Part shown: piece after piece, positions 4,711 through 5,177 of the stretch
Position numbering within the stretch: position 1 is the first letter of the stretch
Layout of the letters: every line of letters begins with the position of its first letter
DNA from: Halovenus sp.
GTDB lineage: Archaea > Halobacteriota > Halobacteria > Halobacteriales > Haloarculaceae
Reading direction: 5' to 3'
Length of the DNA stretch: 5,177 nt
NCBI GenBank assembly: GCA_028274925.1
Contig: JAQCNR010000269.1
Coordinates: 1-5,177 of the forward strand
Made by a program: the position numbers and the translations under genes
Notes under the pieces: model-generated
The model's input: the letters and a program-made list of their open reading frames with translations, nothing else
The model's database searches: none
What the model was told of the DNA's origin: nothing

Positions 4711-5177
4711 CAGACAACACTAACATACGCGAGAAGTCGCGTGCTGTGTTCCTAGCCGCGCTTATGGTGGTTTCCGTATTCGCCATGAGTGCATCCTTCG
4801 CCGGGGCTGCAGCCGCGCAGAACGCGAGTGTGGAAGAAACCACAATCGTAGACTTCTCCATTACGGATAGCCAGGTTCTCACAGGACCGGCAGACGCGAC
4901 TCGTAGTACAACTAACTTTGACGCTTCTGGTATCAACTTCGGCACAACTCTGAGTCCATCGAAAGTTACGCAGACGCACGTAGCCACACTCGATGTGGCC
5001 GAAGGTGATAACCAGGAACTGACTGTTGACATCAGCGAATCCGTTGACGCGGGCGTTGGTGTTGACATCGATAATTCCAGTGCAAGCAGCGGAGCATCCG
5101 CAATTTCCGTCGATGGAATCGAAGCATCTGGTGACGAGCTTATCGTCACCTTCGATGCTAGCAGTAATGCCACGTCG
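4707..5177 (+). CDS. Surface (S-layer-type) glycoprotein, N-terminal part, 3' end beyond window
   Basis: 157 residues are present, with no stop before the window edge. Residues 1-37 form a Sec-type signal peptide of the haloarchaeal surface-glycoprotein kind: a polar start, basic residues (IREKSR, 7-12), a hydrophobic core AVFLAALMVVSVFAMSASF (13-31) and AGAAAA, with likely cleavage after Ala37. There is no twin arginine. The mature part is acidic and Ser/Thr-rich with alternating beta-strand character, and carries N-glycosylation sequons at Asn39 (NAS), Asn123 (NSS) and Asn154 (NAT). The protein would be exported, probably forming or decorating the S-layer; the C-terminal anchor (typically a PGF-CTERM segment) is outside the window. 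Codons use more A/T at third positions than the genes upstream. The start is supported by the signal peptide position and the overlap with the leader ORF. Another large secreted protein sharing this signal peptide is possible, since the signature alone does not prove it is the main S-layer protein. Confidence 0.8.
   Translation, partial: MTDNTNIREKSRAVFLAALMVVSVFAMSASFAGAAAAQNASVEETTIVDFSITDSQVLTGPADATRSTTNFDASGINFGTTLSPSKVTQTHVATLDVAEGDNQELTVDISESVDAGVGVDIDNSSASSGASAISVDGIEASGDELIVTFDASSNATS

Noticed and set aside
4685..5173. 162-codon minus-strand ORF opposite the surface glycoprotein
   Set aside because: It is a shadow: the plus strand has a clear signal peptide and glycosylation sequons, while the minus frame is Ser/Val-rich with no motif.

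Overview
The window looks like chromosomal DNA from a haloarchaeon, probably Haloarcula or a close relative; the genus is inference. Evidence: proteins rich in Asp and Glu, GC-rich codons, core promoters about 26 bases upstream of start codons (leaderless style), and at the right edge an exported protein with the haloarchaeal surface-glycoprotein signal peptide.

Layout. Bases 1-555 (+) hold the 3' part of a family 4 uracil-DNA glycosylase with Fe-S cysteines. Bases 601-1296 (+) hold hisH, the glutaminase subunit of imidazole glycerol phosphate synthase. Its stop codon abuts the stop codon of a convergent two-gene minus-strand operon (3731 down to 1297). The two operon genes encode paralogous membrane proteins, each with three N-terminal membrane segments, a middle soluble domain and a C-terminal TrkA-C (RCK_C)-like domain. 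They overlap by 4 bases (ATGA), and the second has a strong Shine-Dalgarno site. A 79-base divergent promoter region follows. Reading away from it on the plus strand (3811-4145) is what looks like a broken AI-2E-family permease gene: its first membrane segments and its C-terminal glycine-rich membrane segment survive in different frames. A striking quasi-palindrome (3955-4006) lies at the join.

Bases 4146-4596 contain no convincing gene but lead into a promoter with a good TATA box (4557-4563) bracketed by imperfect direct repeats. An unlisted 37-codon leader ORF (4597-4710) fills the expected 5' leader and ends in ATGA overlapping the start codon of the surface glycoprotein (4707 to the window edge, truncated). 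No Shine-Dalgarno precedes that start, so translational coupling from the leader ORF is a reasonable hypothesis.

How the genes work together. The glycosylase (uracil repair) and hisH (histidine synthesis) are housekeeping neighbours with no evident functional link. The TrkA-C pair probably forms one membrane complex that senses a small ligand through RCK_C domains; its cargo or partner cannot be read from the sequence. The divergent permease next to it may once have been co-regulated. The most interesting parts are the coupled leader ORF of the surface glycoprotein and the palindrome-marked deletion scar in the permease gene.
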